Origin: Lentisphaera marina
GTDB taxonomy: Bacteria > Verrucomicrobiota > Lentisphaeria > Lentisphaerales > Lentisphaeraceae
Assembly (NCBI RefSeq): GCF_028745505.1
Contig: NZ_JAQZZL010000002.1
Coordinates: 2,294,001 to 2,358,000, forward strand
Length of the DNA: 64,000 nucleotides
Reading direction: 5' to 3'
The translations under genes and the position numbers were made by a program. The notes beneath the pieces were generated by a model. The model was given only the letters and a program-made list of their open reading frames with translations, was not told the DNA's origin and did not search any database. Below are positions 1-8,774 of the stretch, piece after piece. Each line of letters starts with the position of its first letter. Within the stretch, counting starts at the first letter, position 1.

Positions 1-681
1 ACGCACTAGGTGAAAATCAATTTTTAGGGGTATCCCCGATTCTAAGACATTTGAAGGATCAATTGCAGCGGCTTGATATGGGGTCAACTTACCGCCAGTC
101 ACCGCACCATCGGTTTGCACAACTCCCTCGGGCATTTTCAACTCTTTTTTAAGGGTTTTGATTGCCATTTCAATTTCCTGAATTGCCGCTTCATCTTTTG
201 CTTTATTACCACTCTCGAGAAGAAGGAAAGTACTTGAGTAACCCTGTAACACACCTTTCATCAACTCCGCGGTCGCTTTTGAATTCAAGAGTTCATCCAC
301 ATTGCTTTTATTGAGCTCGCCTTCCCAAACAGCTTTAAATACCCGTGTGCTCGTGGGATAAAGCAGAATGAGTTGTGGCTTATCTGCAACTTGAATTTGT
401 TTTAGATCTTCGTGAGCATTATAAAAATCTTCTGCTTGTTTAGGGTCGTTTAAATCGACTTTATAGGCCACAATATTAGCATGCCCACCATGACCAATAC
501 TATTATCATAAATTTCTTCGGCTAAAGAAGCGTCGGCCTCATTTAATTCGCCGCGGTGCAATACAAAAACTTTATAAAGGTCGCGTTCCCAGCGCTCCAG
601 TGCGTAGCGAAACACGGGAACGTCACACGCTGATACAATTCCCTGGAAAAATACTAATAAACAAATTAATTTAAGTTTCAT
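1..681 (-). CDS. Secreted hypothetical protein, last gene of the mod-like operon (3' end outside window)
   Basis: The frame is open from an ATG at 681 to the window edge (227 codons), so the C-terminus is missing. The first ~18 residues (MKLKLICLLVFFQGIVSAC) form a signal peptide ending in a Cys, so it could be a lipoprotein, though the lipobox (IVSAC) is imperfect. The mature part is rich in Glu, Lys and Asp with no motif I recognise. The ATG overlaps the TGA of the ATPase gene (ATGA at 678-681) and an AGGAGG sits just upstream, so translation is coupled to the ABC transporter. Operon position suggests a role linked to the imported oxyanion or a redox enzyme using it, which is inference only. 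That it is a real gene is well supported; its function is unknown. Confidence 0.75.
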   Translation of the reverse strand, partial: MKLKLICLLVFFQGIVSACDVPVFRYALERWERDLYKVFVLHRGELNEADASLAEEIYDNSIGHGGHANIVAYKVDLNDPKQAEDFYNAHEDLKQIQVADKPQLILLYPTSTRVFKAVWEGELNKSNVDELLNSKATAELMKGVLQGYSSTFLLLESGNKAKDEAAIQEIEMAIKTLKKELKMPEGVVQTDGAVTGGKLTPYQAAAIDPSNVLESGIPLKIDFHLVR

Positions 682-1331
682 ACAAAGGCCTCCTGGTGCT
701 GGATAATGCGGCCTTCGCAAAGCTCAAAAAAATGATCTCCTAGTAAAGACGCTTCTGATTTTCTATGGGTAATATGTAAAGTCGTCACCTCGTTTTCCTG
801 AGTGACTGCTTTTATCAAATTGATTACATCTTCGTGGGTGTCGTCATCTAGTGTACTCAAAGGTTCGTCTAAACACAGCACTTGCGGGCGTACGGCAAGG
901 GCTCTACCCATGGCTGTCCGCTGTTTTTCTCCACCACTTAAACCCGCGGGCTTACGCTCGAGTAAATGCTTGATCTGTAGCTGTTCGGCCAATTCATGAA
1001 CGCGATCATCTATAACTTTTTTATCCCATTTCTGAATCCTCATGCCAAAGGCAATATGTTCATATACTGACATGTGCTCAAAAAGAGCTATATCCTGAGG
1101 TAGGAAGCCGATATTTCGCTCTGCTGGACGTTTTTTAGTTATGTCCTGCCCATTAATACTTATAGTTCCCGCAGATACTTTGCGAAGTCCGCAAAGAGCT
1201 TCCAGTATAGTCGTTTTTCCCGAGCCCGTTTTTCCCATTAGAATTCCGTAGCTTCCTGTGGGAATCTGCATATTAATATCGGTGATTTTAAAATTACCTG
1301 CTTGAATGGTGCAATCTTTAATTGATATCAT
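678..1331 (-). CDS. modC: Molybdate/tungstate-type ABC transporter ATP-binding protein
   Basis: This is the ATPase subunit of an oxyanion importer. Visible motifs are Walker A GKTGSGKTT, a Q-loop (FLPQD), the ABC signature LSGGEKQR, Walker B VLCLDEP and the switch His (ITHRK). At ~217 residues it is short and lacks the C-terminal TOBE/MOP regulatory domain of classical ModC, as in some TupC/WtpC-type ATPases. I chose the ATG at 1331 (MISIKDC) over an upstream in-frame codon at 1352 because AGGAGGG lies 5 nt before it. It overlaps the permease 3' end by 14 bp and the next gene by 4 bp, so it sits in a tightly coupled operon. The gene symbol is by family resemblance; molybdate versus tungstate cannot be decided here. 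Confidence 0.85.
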   Translation of the reverse strand: MISIKDCTIQAGNFKITDINMQIPTGSYGILMGKTGSGKTTILEALCGLRKVSAGTISINGQDITKKRPAERNIGFLPQDIALFEHMSVYEHIAFGMRIQKWDKKVIDDRVHELAEQLQIKHLLERKPAGLSGGEKQRTAMGRALAVRPQVLCLDEPLSTLDDDTHEDVINLIKAVTQENEVTTLHITHRKSEASLLGDHFFELCEGRIIQHQEAFV

Positions 1332-2250
1332 AAAGCCCTCCTTTACGGCCATCGATAAGGCGAACTAAAAATAAAACGGCTAAGGCAATGGCGACCATAA
1401 TCATCGAAACTGCCACCGCACCTTCAAGATTCCCGATGCTAATCTCTAAAAAAACTGATGTCGAAAGCACTTCTGTTCGACCCCGAGTCGTCCCAGCAAA
1501 AATGAGTATGGGGCCAAATTCACCTAAGGCTCGTGCCCAAGCTAAGGCCGCAGCAGTTAAAATCCCGCGCCAAGCACCCGGAACGGCAATGAGCCAAAAA
1601 GCTTGCGAACGGTTGCAACCCAAAGTCATGGCCACTTGCTCTTGGCGAGGGCTCATTTGATCAAAAGTATTGCGCATAGTGCGAACCGCAAAAGCACAAG
1701 AAACGCTAAATTGTGCGAGGATTATGGCGGGGACTTTGTAAGTCACTCCCACAGAGAAATCCGGAGCCTTGCCTGTGAAAAATGAGTATATATTTGTAAA
1801 AATAATAACACACCATTCTTCAATACTCGTGCCAAAAATGGCGAATTTATGAAAGAGAATTAATAAACTTAAGCCAATCACTAAGGGAGGTAAAATAATC
1901 GGAATGTCGAGCAAAGCATCGAGTGCGGCTTTTCCAGGAAAGCGAAAACGCGCTAATAAATATCCCGTGGGAACGGCGACAATTATACTGAGAATAGTCG
2001 CAATAAAACAGCTCAACATAGTGATTTTCAGCGAATATTGAATATTGGGATTCTCCAGAGTTTTTGCGATGTCGGCAAAACTGGTGTAATTAGCATCCGC
2101 CACCAACATCCCCAATATCAGCAAAAGGTAGAGAGAGAAAATAAACGCGAGCCCAAAAATGAAAGGTTTATCGGAAGGCACCTTGCGCATTTTCGTGGTC
2201 ACAGACTCCGCTTTACTTGTGACGTCTACATTTGTAGGCGCCTTACTCAT
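1318..2250 (-). CDS. modB: Molybdate/tungstate-type ABC transporter permease
   Basis: A 310-residue inner-membrane permease of the ModB/TupB/WtpB class with about six membrane helices. The EAA loop that docks on the ATPase is visible near residues 215-250 (LGCNRSQAFWLIAVPGAWRG), followed by the family-typical ARALGEFGPILIFAGTTRG. An extra ~35-residue polar N-terminus precedes the first helix. Its ATG overlaps the end of the binding-protein gene by 8 bp and its 3' end overlaps the ATPase gene, so binding protein, permease and ATPase form one operon in the usual order. Substrate specificity is uncertain. Confidence 0.87.
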   Translation of the reverse strand: MSKAPTNVDVTSKAESVTTKMRKVPSDKPFIFGLAFIFSLYLLLILGMLVADANYTSFADIAKTLENPNIQYSLKITMLSCFIATILSIIVAVPTGYLLARFRFPGKAALDALLDIPIILPPLVIGLSLLILFHKFAIFGTSIEEWCVIIFTNIYSFFTGKAPDFSVGVTYKVPAIILAQFSVSCAFAVRTMRNTFDQMSPRQEQVAMTLGCNRSQAFWLIAVPGAWRGILTAAALAWARALGEFGPILIFAGTTRGRTEVLSTSVFLEISIGNLEGAVAVSMIMVAIALAVLFLVRLIDGRKGGLYDIN

Positions 2251-3748
2251 TCACGGCTCCCTGCCAATGAAAACCAATGTCCGTAAAACGATTTTGGTGA
2301 CTCGTCAATTGTATCATTAAACGTTTCAGTAATTCCTTGTGATCATTATTCTTGGAAATCGCATAGGGTTGAACTGCTTTGGCTTCCTCGAGGGGGATTT
2401 CAATCATTTCACATTCGCGCACTGCACTAGGACTCGCCATAAAATTACTCTTGTAGATAATTACTGCATCCACAGAATGTATACTGATCTGGTTAATAAG
2501 AAAATCTCCTGTTGGGGAATCCACTGCTACATTCTTCTTTATCTTATCATAAAGATTCACCGCCTTGAGCATTTCCATCGTTAAATAGCCTAAAGCCGAT
2601 TTATCAGGATGTCCCAAGCCGACTTTGACATCTGCTTTTAGTAAATCATCGAGTGAACGAATCGCTTTAGGATTGCCCTTCGCCACTGCAATTACTATGT
2701 CGTTACTCGTCACATCAGTTGATTTCCCGAAGCGATCTTGTACCTGCTCCATGAATTTGCGATCACAGGCAAAGTAGGCATCCGGTTGTGCTCCTGCTTC
2801 CATCTGAGAAACTAAAATGCCACAGCCATTAAAAGTCGTTTTCACCACTACGCCCTCACGCTTTTCGAATTCGCTTATACTCTCTTCTACTGCAGGACGA
2901 AGCATTCCACCGCCAAAGAAATTTATTTCGGGTTTATTTACCCATTTATCGCCTTCGACAATTTTAAAACCCATGGCTTCAAAATGCTTCAGTCCCTTGT
3001 CTCGCGCTGTGAGGTAGCGAGCGAAATGCAAGGCTTGAGAGGGATTCTCACTTGATTTCAAAATACCAATCGTAGTGTTTTTGGGCTGTGAATCGAATTC
3101 ACTTAGGGCAACAAAATCTAATTCTGGATACTGCGCAGCCACGGCATCCCAAACTATGCCCACATCAATTGAATTAAGTTTAAGGTTATTGGTGAGCTCA
3201 TTGACTGTACCGGTGAAGACACCGTCATTTTTAACGCGCTCTTCAATAGCTCCCCAGTACTTGTGCTGGCTCAAAACTTTTTTAGTGAATTTCCCCACTG
3301 AAGCTGCATCAGGGTTCGCCAAGCCAATTTTTAAATCTTTTTTATCAAGTAGATCCTGAAGGGATTGAATCGAATGGGGGTTACCTTTCGCCACTGCTAA
3401 ACCCGCGCGCAGTTGATTCACTGGAATGGCTTCTGCGAGAAGACCTTTCTCGCGCGCTAAAGTAATGTAGCTATAATCGGCGGCTAAATAAAGGTCACCC
3501 TTTTGTGCTACTGCCAAGTTATTGAGCAGTGTTCCTGAGCCCCCGTAAATGATATTAATTTTGACGCCGAACTCATTTTCATAATCTTTAACCACTGCCA
3601 CTGCCGGAAGTTTCATTCCTGCCGCACAATAGAAGTCCAGAGTCTTCTGTGCTTGTCCTTTTTCTGAAGGATCGTTTTTAGATAACATAAATGTCGCTAG
3701 AAATAGACCTATCAGCAGACTTAAAAAAATGTATTTAGCTTTGTTCAT
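2243..3748 (-). CDS. modA: Tandem-duplicated ModA-like substrate-binding protein
   Basis: 501 residues, about twice the usual ModA length. A signal anchor occupies residues 7-22, then there are two consecutive type II binding-protein domains (about 36-270 and 274-497). Equivalent segments can be aligned by eye: YGGSGTLLNNLAV / FNGCGILVSQMEA, GDLYLAADYSYI / PDAYFACDRKFM, and AVAKGNPHSIQSLQDLLDK / AVAKGNPKAIRSLDDLLKA. Both halves keep the LKIGLANPD / VKVGLGHPD stretch. It heads the operon with the permease and ATPase, and the start ATG is preceded by GAAGGT. The N-terminal segment lacks a clear cleavage site or lipobox and may remain as a membrane anchor. Whether both lobe pairs bind ligand, or bind different ones, is unknown. 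Confidence 0.83.
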   Translation of the reverse strand: MNKAKYIFLSLLIGLFLATFMLSKNDPSEKGQAQKTLDFYCAAGMKLPAVAVVKDYENEFGVKINIIYGGSGTLLNNLAVAQKGDLYLAADYSYITLAREKGLLAEAIPVNQLRAGLAVAKGNPHSIQSLQDLLDKKDLKIGLANPDAASVGKFTKKVLSQHKYWGAIEERVKNDGVFTGTVNELTNNLKLNSIDVGIVWDAVAAQYPELDFVALSEFDSQPKNTTIGILKSSENPSQALHFARYLTARDKGLKHFEAMGFKIVEGDKWVNKPEINFFGGGMLRPAVEESISEFEKREGVVVKTTFNGCGILVSQMEAGAQPDAYFACDRKFMEQVQDRFGKSTDVTSNDIVIAVAKGNPKAIRSLDDLLKADVKVGLGHPDKSALGYLTMEMLKAVNLYDKIKKNVAVDSPTGDFLINQISIHSVDAVIIYKSNFMASPSAVRECEMIEIPLEEAKAVQPYAISKNNDHKELLKRLMIQLTSHQNRFTDIGFHWQGAVNE

Positions 3749-4069
3749 TTACCTTCACAACTTTTTATTTATATACAAACTTAAACGGAATTAACTGTAC
3801 ACTCTAACAATCATATTAATAAAAATTTGATTCTTTTCTCTAAGATTCCATAACAATATAAATGACTGTAAGGCACTTTTTTTACCATCAAAACAAACTA
3901 AGAAGCAAGAATTTTCTCTTTCAGAGAACACCTTAATTATGTATTTTTGAAAAATTTTCCTTTAGGAAGTGTGCAACTCTTCGCATATAAAGAGGTAATA
4001 AACGCTCCAGCGCCCCTCCAGTAATGAAGGCTCTGTTTATGAGCAATTAACTCTTCATGTAGAACAAAA

Positions 4070-4117
4070 CTTGGAAGTTTATGGCTGGTGAAAGATCAGG
4101 TCGGCAAAACTTCCAAG
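4070..4117 (-). terminator. Probable rho-independent terminator of the sulfatase gene
   Basis: Perfect 11-bp arms (cttggaagttt at 4070-4080, aaacttccaag at 4107-4117) flank a 26-nt loop, and on the minus strand the hairpin is followed by TTTTGTT. It lies just past the stop of the sulfatase at 4132. The rest of the 383-bp gap (3749-4131) is AT-rich and shows no gene; it should hold the promoter of the mod-like operon, which I could not assign. Confidence 0.55.
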
Positions 4118-4131
4118 GCATTAATAAGCGT

Positions 4132-5586
4132 TTACTTTTTTCTTTTCTTAGATTTTTTCACCTTAGTAGCGTTGCCGTAAGTCGAGGCAATAACCTGATC
4201 AACGATTGCGCGATCATTTCTATTCTCAAAAGCTTTTAGCATGGGATCATTCGTTGTTTTCATGTTCATAGTAAGTTTCTTTTTAAACTTCTCGATCTCT
4301 ACTTTATACTCGGGATTATCAATTAAATTCACTAAACAATTAGGATCATTTTCAATATCATAAAACTCTTCTGATGGTCTGTGCCTGAAAAGATCTATCC
4401 GAGCCGCAATCTGCTCATCCTTTTTAGCCGCTTTTTCCATGGCTTTCATGGTCAAACCTTCGTTATTGTTTCTATAACGCTCTTCCTGCTTGAAAGCATT
4501 GTAGATATAGCCAAATTTCTTGTTTTGCACTGCTCGCATCGGCACCGCTGCACTACCAGCTTTTTTATCTATTTGCGTATAAACAAAATCTCGACCATCC
4601 TGTTCTTCTAATTTAAAAAGAGGCACTAATGAACGGCCATCAAGTTTGGCGGGACCTTTGACTCCCGTGAGCTCAAGAAAAGTTGGTAACAAATCAATCG
4701 TCGATACAAAGTGCTTGCCATCTTTACGGTTTGCCTCTATCACTTTGGGCCAGCGCACAAGGAGGGGGGTTCTCGAGCTATAAAACCAAGTATTACATTT
4801 AGCAAAGGGCATCGCAATGCCATTGTCCGACATGAAAATCACTAAGGTATTATCTGCCAAACCTGAGTCATCCAAGGCCTCCATCACCGCTCCAAAGGTA
4901 TCGTCAAGACGACGTGTCGAGTTAAGGTAAGCCGCATACTCATCGCGAACACCCGGGAGATCGGGAAGAAAACGGGGAACCGAAACATCTTTAGCCGTAT
5001 AAACTTTCGAAGGCATCTCAGCACCCTTACGCAAATTATCTGGATAACAGTAAGGACGGTGAGGATCGTGAGAATTCACCATAAAATAAAAGTTTTTATT
5101 TGTCTCTTTACACTTATTAAAAAAGTCTACCGAGCGCTGTTTATAAAGCGTTGGGCTACGGCCATCACCGAGATCCTTTTGATCAAAAGCGTAATCCCAT
5201 TTTGATGCGGGCTTAGGCGTCGAATGATCCTGTTTCCCCAGAATCCCCGTCATGTAGCCACCATCTTTCATCAAGTCAATCACATTAGGGATTTCTGGTC
5301 GAGTTGGCATAAAACCTAGACCTCCAGAATTATGACTATATAGCCCCGTTCCGATCACTGTCCGACAGGGGTAACAAATTGCCACGTTCACATGTGCCCG
5401 CTGAAATTGTATGCCCTCACTAGCAAATTTATCTAGCTGTGGAGTTAAATCTGATGGTCGTCCACCGTAAGTACCCAATGACTCCGAATGCAGATCATCT
5501 GCAGTAAACAATAGGATATTAAGCTTGTCTTTGGCGTTCAAGCCAAAGCAGATTGAAATGAGTATGAGGTAAACGAAATGTTTCAT
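4132..5586 (-). CDS. Secreted sulfatase (heparan N-sulfatase / arylsulfatase type)
   Basis: A formylglycine-dependent S1-family sulfatase, 484 residues, with a signal peptide (1-18). Metal-binding Asp pair in FTADDLH; catalytic CxPxR motif at Cys71 (CYPCR); a GKQDH segment corresponding to the GKxH active-site motif but with one extra spacer residue; SHDPHRPYC; and MSDNGIAM providing the Asp-Asn metal ligands. Overall it resembles sulfamidase-like S1 enzymes. The C-terminus ends in a Lys-rich tail (KKSKKRKK). It probably acts in the periplasm or outside the cell on a sulfated glycan; the substrate cannot be read from sequence. It has its own probable terminator and lies upstream of a decayed gene. 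Confidence 0.85.
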   Translation of the reverse strand: MKHFVYLILISICFGLNAKDKLNILLFTADDLHSESLGTYGGRPSDLTPQLDKFASEGIQFQRAHVNVAICYPCRTVIGTGLYSHNSGGLGFMPTRPEIPNVIDLMKDGGYMTGILGKQDHSTPKPASKWDYAFDQKDLGDGRSPTLYKQRSVDFFNKCKETNKNFYFMVNSHDPHRPYCYPDNLRKGAEMPSKVYTAKDVSVPRFLPDLPGVRDEYAAYLNSTRRLDDTFGAVMEALDDSGLADNTLVIFMSDNGIAMPFAKCNTWFYSSRTPLLVRWPKVIEANRKDGKHFVSTIDLLPTFLELTGVKGPAKLDGRSLVPLFKLEEQDGRDFVYTQIDKKAGSAAVPMRAVQNKKFGYIYNAFKQEERYRNNNEGLTMKAMEKAAKKDEQIAARIDLFRHRPSEEFYDIENDPNCLVNLIDNPEYKVEIEKFKKKLTMNMKTTNDPMLKAFENRNDRAIVDQVIASTYGNATKVKKSKKRKK

Positions 5587-5677
5587 AACTTTCCTTGTTT
5601 TAAAATCTCTTAAATACAGTAACTAGAAATACACCACGCTAGGTAGTAAAAGTTACACTGAATTTAGTTTATTTTAC

Positions 5678-5707
5678 TTTTATGACTTATCTCTTAAATC
5701 GAGCTCA
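5678..5707. repeat. 30-bp direct repeat, copy 1 (3' end of the heme-binding pseudogene)
   Basis: The 30 bases here, containing ttatgacttatctcttaaat, recur exactly at 8586-8615 in the same orientation, and the flanking TTTAGTTTA-rich sequence is also similar. Copy 1 encodes the last residues (LDLRDKS-stop) of the broken heme-binding gene. The two copies bracket the pseudogene body and the insertion sequence. Confidence 0.8.
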
Positions 5708-6685
5708 GCATGAATTATGTTGCCCATAAAAATTTGACCCGATTTACTCTTGATCGTCGCCATACGGTAATTATCTGGAACGTCAAAACTCGGATCGATA
5801 ATATTGAGTAAAACATAGTCAGTATCGGCTCGATTTGAACCCGTTAAATCTGGCCCAATAAGCCCTCCGAAATCATACATTTTATGACAGGTAGCACAAG
5901 TACGATTAAAAAGACTTCTACCACGGCCACTATCAGCATTTTTTAAAACTAGCGCTATTAATGAGTGCTTTGAATTTTTTAATCAGCGCTTTTTTATCGC
6001 TTGAAGTCGATTTCTTTTCTGCAAAAATTTCATTAAAATCTTTGCCCCATAAATTGCGTAGGCTTCTTGCCACATAAGCGGAAATTTCATTTTTCTGAAT
6101 GCTTCCCTGCTTGATCGCTTTTAATAACTCTTGCCCATAGGAACGACGCGTTGCCAAGGTTTCTATCACGGCCTGTTTTTGTGCAGAATCAAAACTATCG
6201 TAACGCTTAAGTAAGAATTGCGCTCCACTTAAAGAATCATAATGCGAGTAGGCACGAATGGCATCTACAGCCAATGGGCCATCAAGTAATTCAGGCAATT
6301 GAGTGAGTAAGGGTTTATACTTTTGCTTAATTAACGAAGCTAAAGATTCACGACGTAGTAGCACATCATTTTTTTCGTTCATGAGTTCTTCCAAAGCCGC
6401 TATATTAGCTTTCACGCTACCAAATTTCTGATTTAATTCACGTAAAAGTACTTGCATTATGGGATTTGGGTTTTTAGCATATTTACTTTCCAAAGCTTCC
6501 CAATTCTCAGGCATCTTCACTCTCGGAAAACCCTTGAGTCCATCTTTCAAACCCCGCAGTGCCGCGAGCTGAACTTGGGGTTTATCAACGCGTATCAAAA
6601 CATCTATAGTTAAATCATACGATTGGAATTCTGTGAAACTTTGAAGAGCCTTGATGTGTTGCTTTTTGGAGCAGAGTTGTCAGTT
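5680..6685 (-). pseudogene. Remnant of a PVC-type HEAT / CxxCH heme-binding protein, 5'-truncated and frameshifted
   Basis: Two adjoining frames together encode the C-terminal part of the large PVC proteins that combine a membrane-bound dehydrogenase-like region, HEAT-like helices and a cytochrome c module. The upstream frame (about 6685 to 5933) carries helical repeats and ends in ...INSASFKKC-stop. The downstream frame continues without a start codon as NADSGRGRSLFNRTCATCHK and then IGPDLTGSNR, with a CxxCH heme site, ending at 5680. The switch occurs at an A6 run near 5938-5945, consistent with a one-base indel (or a sequencing error). The first ~two thirds of the expected protein are missing, and an in-frame TGA near 6686 borders the insertion sequence to the right. 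Non-functional by these criteria. Confidence 0.75.
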
Positions 6686-6825
6686 CTCAATATTTAACAT
6701 TACTGTGACAACAAATAGAGGGGGCTATAACTACTCAAGACTCAAGAAAATGTGTTTTTCACATGATGGAGACACACCGTTGCGAGCCGGCTATTAAGTC
6801 AGCTATGTTAGTTCTTTAGTTGGCT

Positions 6826-8115
6826 TCATATGATCCAGGGAATTAAGGATCGTTCCCATATTTTATTAAACTGCAATTCTTTCATTTTAAATTTATGTAT
6901 TTTCAGAGTAAATGAACGAGACTCAGGAATGATTTTTCCCGCTATATCGAAAAACTTCCTTCTGAAAGTTGTTGGATAAGAGGTCTTGAAAAGGCAGGCA
7001 ATTTTTCTTTTAAAAACCTGAAACAGATTAAAGGCTAGAATCCCCATGTAGTACCAAAGTTGATTAGCGTGAAAATCTAAACAAGGCATACGTTCGCTAG
7101 TGAAGTCTTTGACCTCTCTATGAGTTAATTCATCTTTACCTCTAGAATGGTCATATTCAATTAATTTTTCATCACTACAGTTATCATAATTCGATAGAAT
7201 TATACGACCATTCAAGCCTAGCAAGGGTTCACCATTTTCTTCAACCACAACAAGTTTTAAAGCCCTGTATTTCATATTTTCATCCCATGATTTTCTGCAC
7301 TCTTGAAAAGCTTCATATTTCCACATACTATTCTTGTTTTCATAAATGCCAGAAAAACTATGTACGTCAAAAGTATGATCTTTGTAAACCTTTCCAGCAC
7401 AAACAAAATTAACCCCCAATTCATCGCAAAGCTTGAAGATTTTTTGATCGTAAAAGCCTCCATCCATTCTAACAATGATAGTGACTTCCGGACCAAGGGT
7501 TTCCCTTATGCTTTTGCTTGCGTTCTTTAGCATTGTTTTAACTATGTCGCCATGGTTGGTCGAACAATGTCCTGATTGAAAATAGGTGTCAACATAAAAA
7601 CCATTCCAGATAAGATTGATGGGATGATATCCTTGGAAATTTTTGTAGGTAGGTTTAACTCCTGCACGACATTTAGCCCCATCGTTATTGTATACACAGG
7701 AATCTAAAAATAAGACCACTTCATTCGGTGACTCATTCTTTAATACTGATTGAAAAATACGATGGAAATAAGGACGAATAGTTTCGACATCTATTTTATC
7801 TGCTTTGTATAACAGTCGTTTCAGTGATGCGGTATTTAAGTATTCTTTACAGCCATGTATTTTTATCCATGACTCATCTTGGTTGAGTCTATCAAAACTT
7901 TCTAAACTCTGTTCAGTTCCATCTGCTAAAAATAATAAAATCTGTAAGAAAGCCTCTTTTAGCTTTATGCCTTTTTTTGATTTACGCAGATCTTGATATA
8001 TCAAAGACAGTTCATCACTGACATGTGACTTCTTAAGGAAATTTACAAATGGAGCTAAGCCTGCACGGGGGGTGAGACATTCGGATGTTATTGATATTTT
8101 GGTGATAGAAGGCAT
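6826..8115 (-). CDS. IS1380-like transposase (DDE group 1)
   Basis: A 429-residue transposase. Recognisable features are N-terminal TPRAGLAPFVNFLKK, a first acidic motif in LFLDSCVYNNDG (~residue 147), a second Asp in IVRMDGGFYDQ, and the C-terminal HREVKDFTSERMPC...ANQLWYYMGILAFNLFQ with the catalytic Glu, typical of IS1380-type DDE enzymes. The frame is intact. I could not find convincing terminal inverted repeats or target duplications on either side (6690-6825, 8116-8250), so the element borders are undefined. It sits where the heme-binding gene is truncated, so its arrival may have broken that gene. It is not a close copy of the second IS1380-type element at 50.9-52.5 kb. Confidence 0.8.
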   Translation of the reverse strand: MPSITKISITSECLTPRAGLAPFVNFLKKSHVSDELSLIYQDLRKSKKGIKLKEAFLQILLFLADGTEQSLESFDRLNQDESWIKIHGCKEYLNTASLKRLLYKADKIDVETIRPYFHRIFQSVLKNESPNEVVLFLDSCVYNNDGAKCRAGVKPTYKNFQGYHPINLIWNGFYVDTYFQSGHCSTNHGDIVKTMLKNASKSIRETLGPEVTIIVRMDGGFYDQKIFKLCDELGVNFVCAGKVYKDHTFDVHSFSGIYENKNSMWKYEAFQECRKSWDENMKYRALKLVVVEENGEPLLGLNGRIILSNYDNCSDEKLIEYDHSRGKDELTHREVKDFTSERMPCLDFHANQLWYYMGILAFNLFQVFKRKIACLFKTSYPTTFRRKFFDIAGKIIPESRSFTLKIHKFKMKELQFNKIWERSLIPWII

Positions 8116-8774
8116 GATGAATGGGTGGTGTTTTGAGTTTTTGTTTTTTGGTCGAAACTAATTTAACTCATTCACCACTTTTCACCTCACACGTGAACAT
8201 TTTTCCTTCAAAGCGTATTTATTAGGTACGTATGTTTTACTAAGATTTTTAGCTTTCAGATCTCAGTGGCTACATTCCTTCTCAAGAATTACGACTCTAA
8301 TTCGGGGTGTTTTGTGGAGCTATTTCGATTTATCATCTCTTTTGAAAACTTGTGGGACAGCCAGTGATCCACCAAAGATTAAAGCAGTTCCAGATCAAGC
8401 GTATTTACCTAACTTTGACAAGGCATTCTATGGGACAGCATGTGTTTGATTAAGCCCAGTTTTACCTAAAACCGTCAAAGCCCTTTGAAGAAAACCGGGA
8501 TTATAACACTCAAACATTAAGTGACATGAGCTAGTTTAGAAATTTATGGGATGGGTGTGACTTGATTTAGTTTAGTTTAGTTTATTTTTATGACTTATCT
8601 CTTAAATCGAGCTCATCCTATCTTCTATGTCCCTTAAGCCCCTTAAGCCCCTTAAGTTCTCTCTATCTCATAGCTTTCAGTAAAAAAACACCTTTTGCCA
8701 CAATAAATTAGTTAGACTTGTCCGTTTCTCTTCGATTAAACTTATAAAATGACCAAACAAGAGGACAAAACTTT
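8116..8774. other. Gene-free spacer between transposase and sulfatase, with a 30-bp repeat copy
   Basis: About 660 bp without a supportable gene. It contains the second copy of the 30-bp repeat (8586-8615), a TTTAG run just before it (8565-8584) and a short tandem repeat ccccttaag x3 (about 8633-8660). One frame around 8270-8450 stays open for ~58 codons and could be gene debris, but I recognise nothing in it. The promoter of the sulfatase at 8775 must lie in the last ~120 bp. Confidence 0.5.
8586..8615. repeat. 30-bp direct repeat, copy 2
   Basis: Identical to 5678-5707. Here it is not attached to a reading frame, so only about the last ten codons of the heme-binding gene are represented. 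It looks like a duplication scar or a second decayed copy. Confidence 0.8.

Noticed and set aside
3749..4131. Molybdenum-cofactor riboswitch in the leader of the mod-like operon
   Set aside because: No recognisable conserved Moco-motif stems in the AT-rich 5' region; the only clear hairpin (4070-4117) belongs to the 3' side of the sulfatase gene.
5680..6600. Two independent small genes at 5680-5880 and 5933-6598
   Set aside because: Translation of the intervening bases shows they are parts of one heme-binding/HEAT protein separated by a frameshift; neither has a credible start.
6690..8250. Terminal inverted repeats for the first IS1380-like element
   Set aside because: Only short, weak similarities were found by eye on the two sides; not enough to define the ends.
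8270..8450. ~58-codon open stretch after the IS1380-like transposase
   Set aside because: No start codon, SD or recognisable similarity; could be gene debris but not supportable as a feature.
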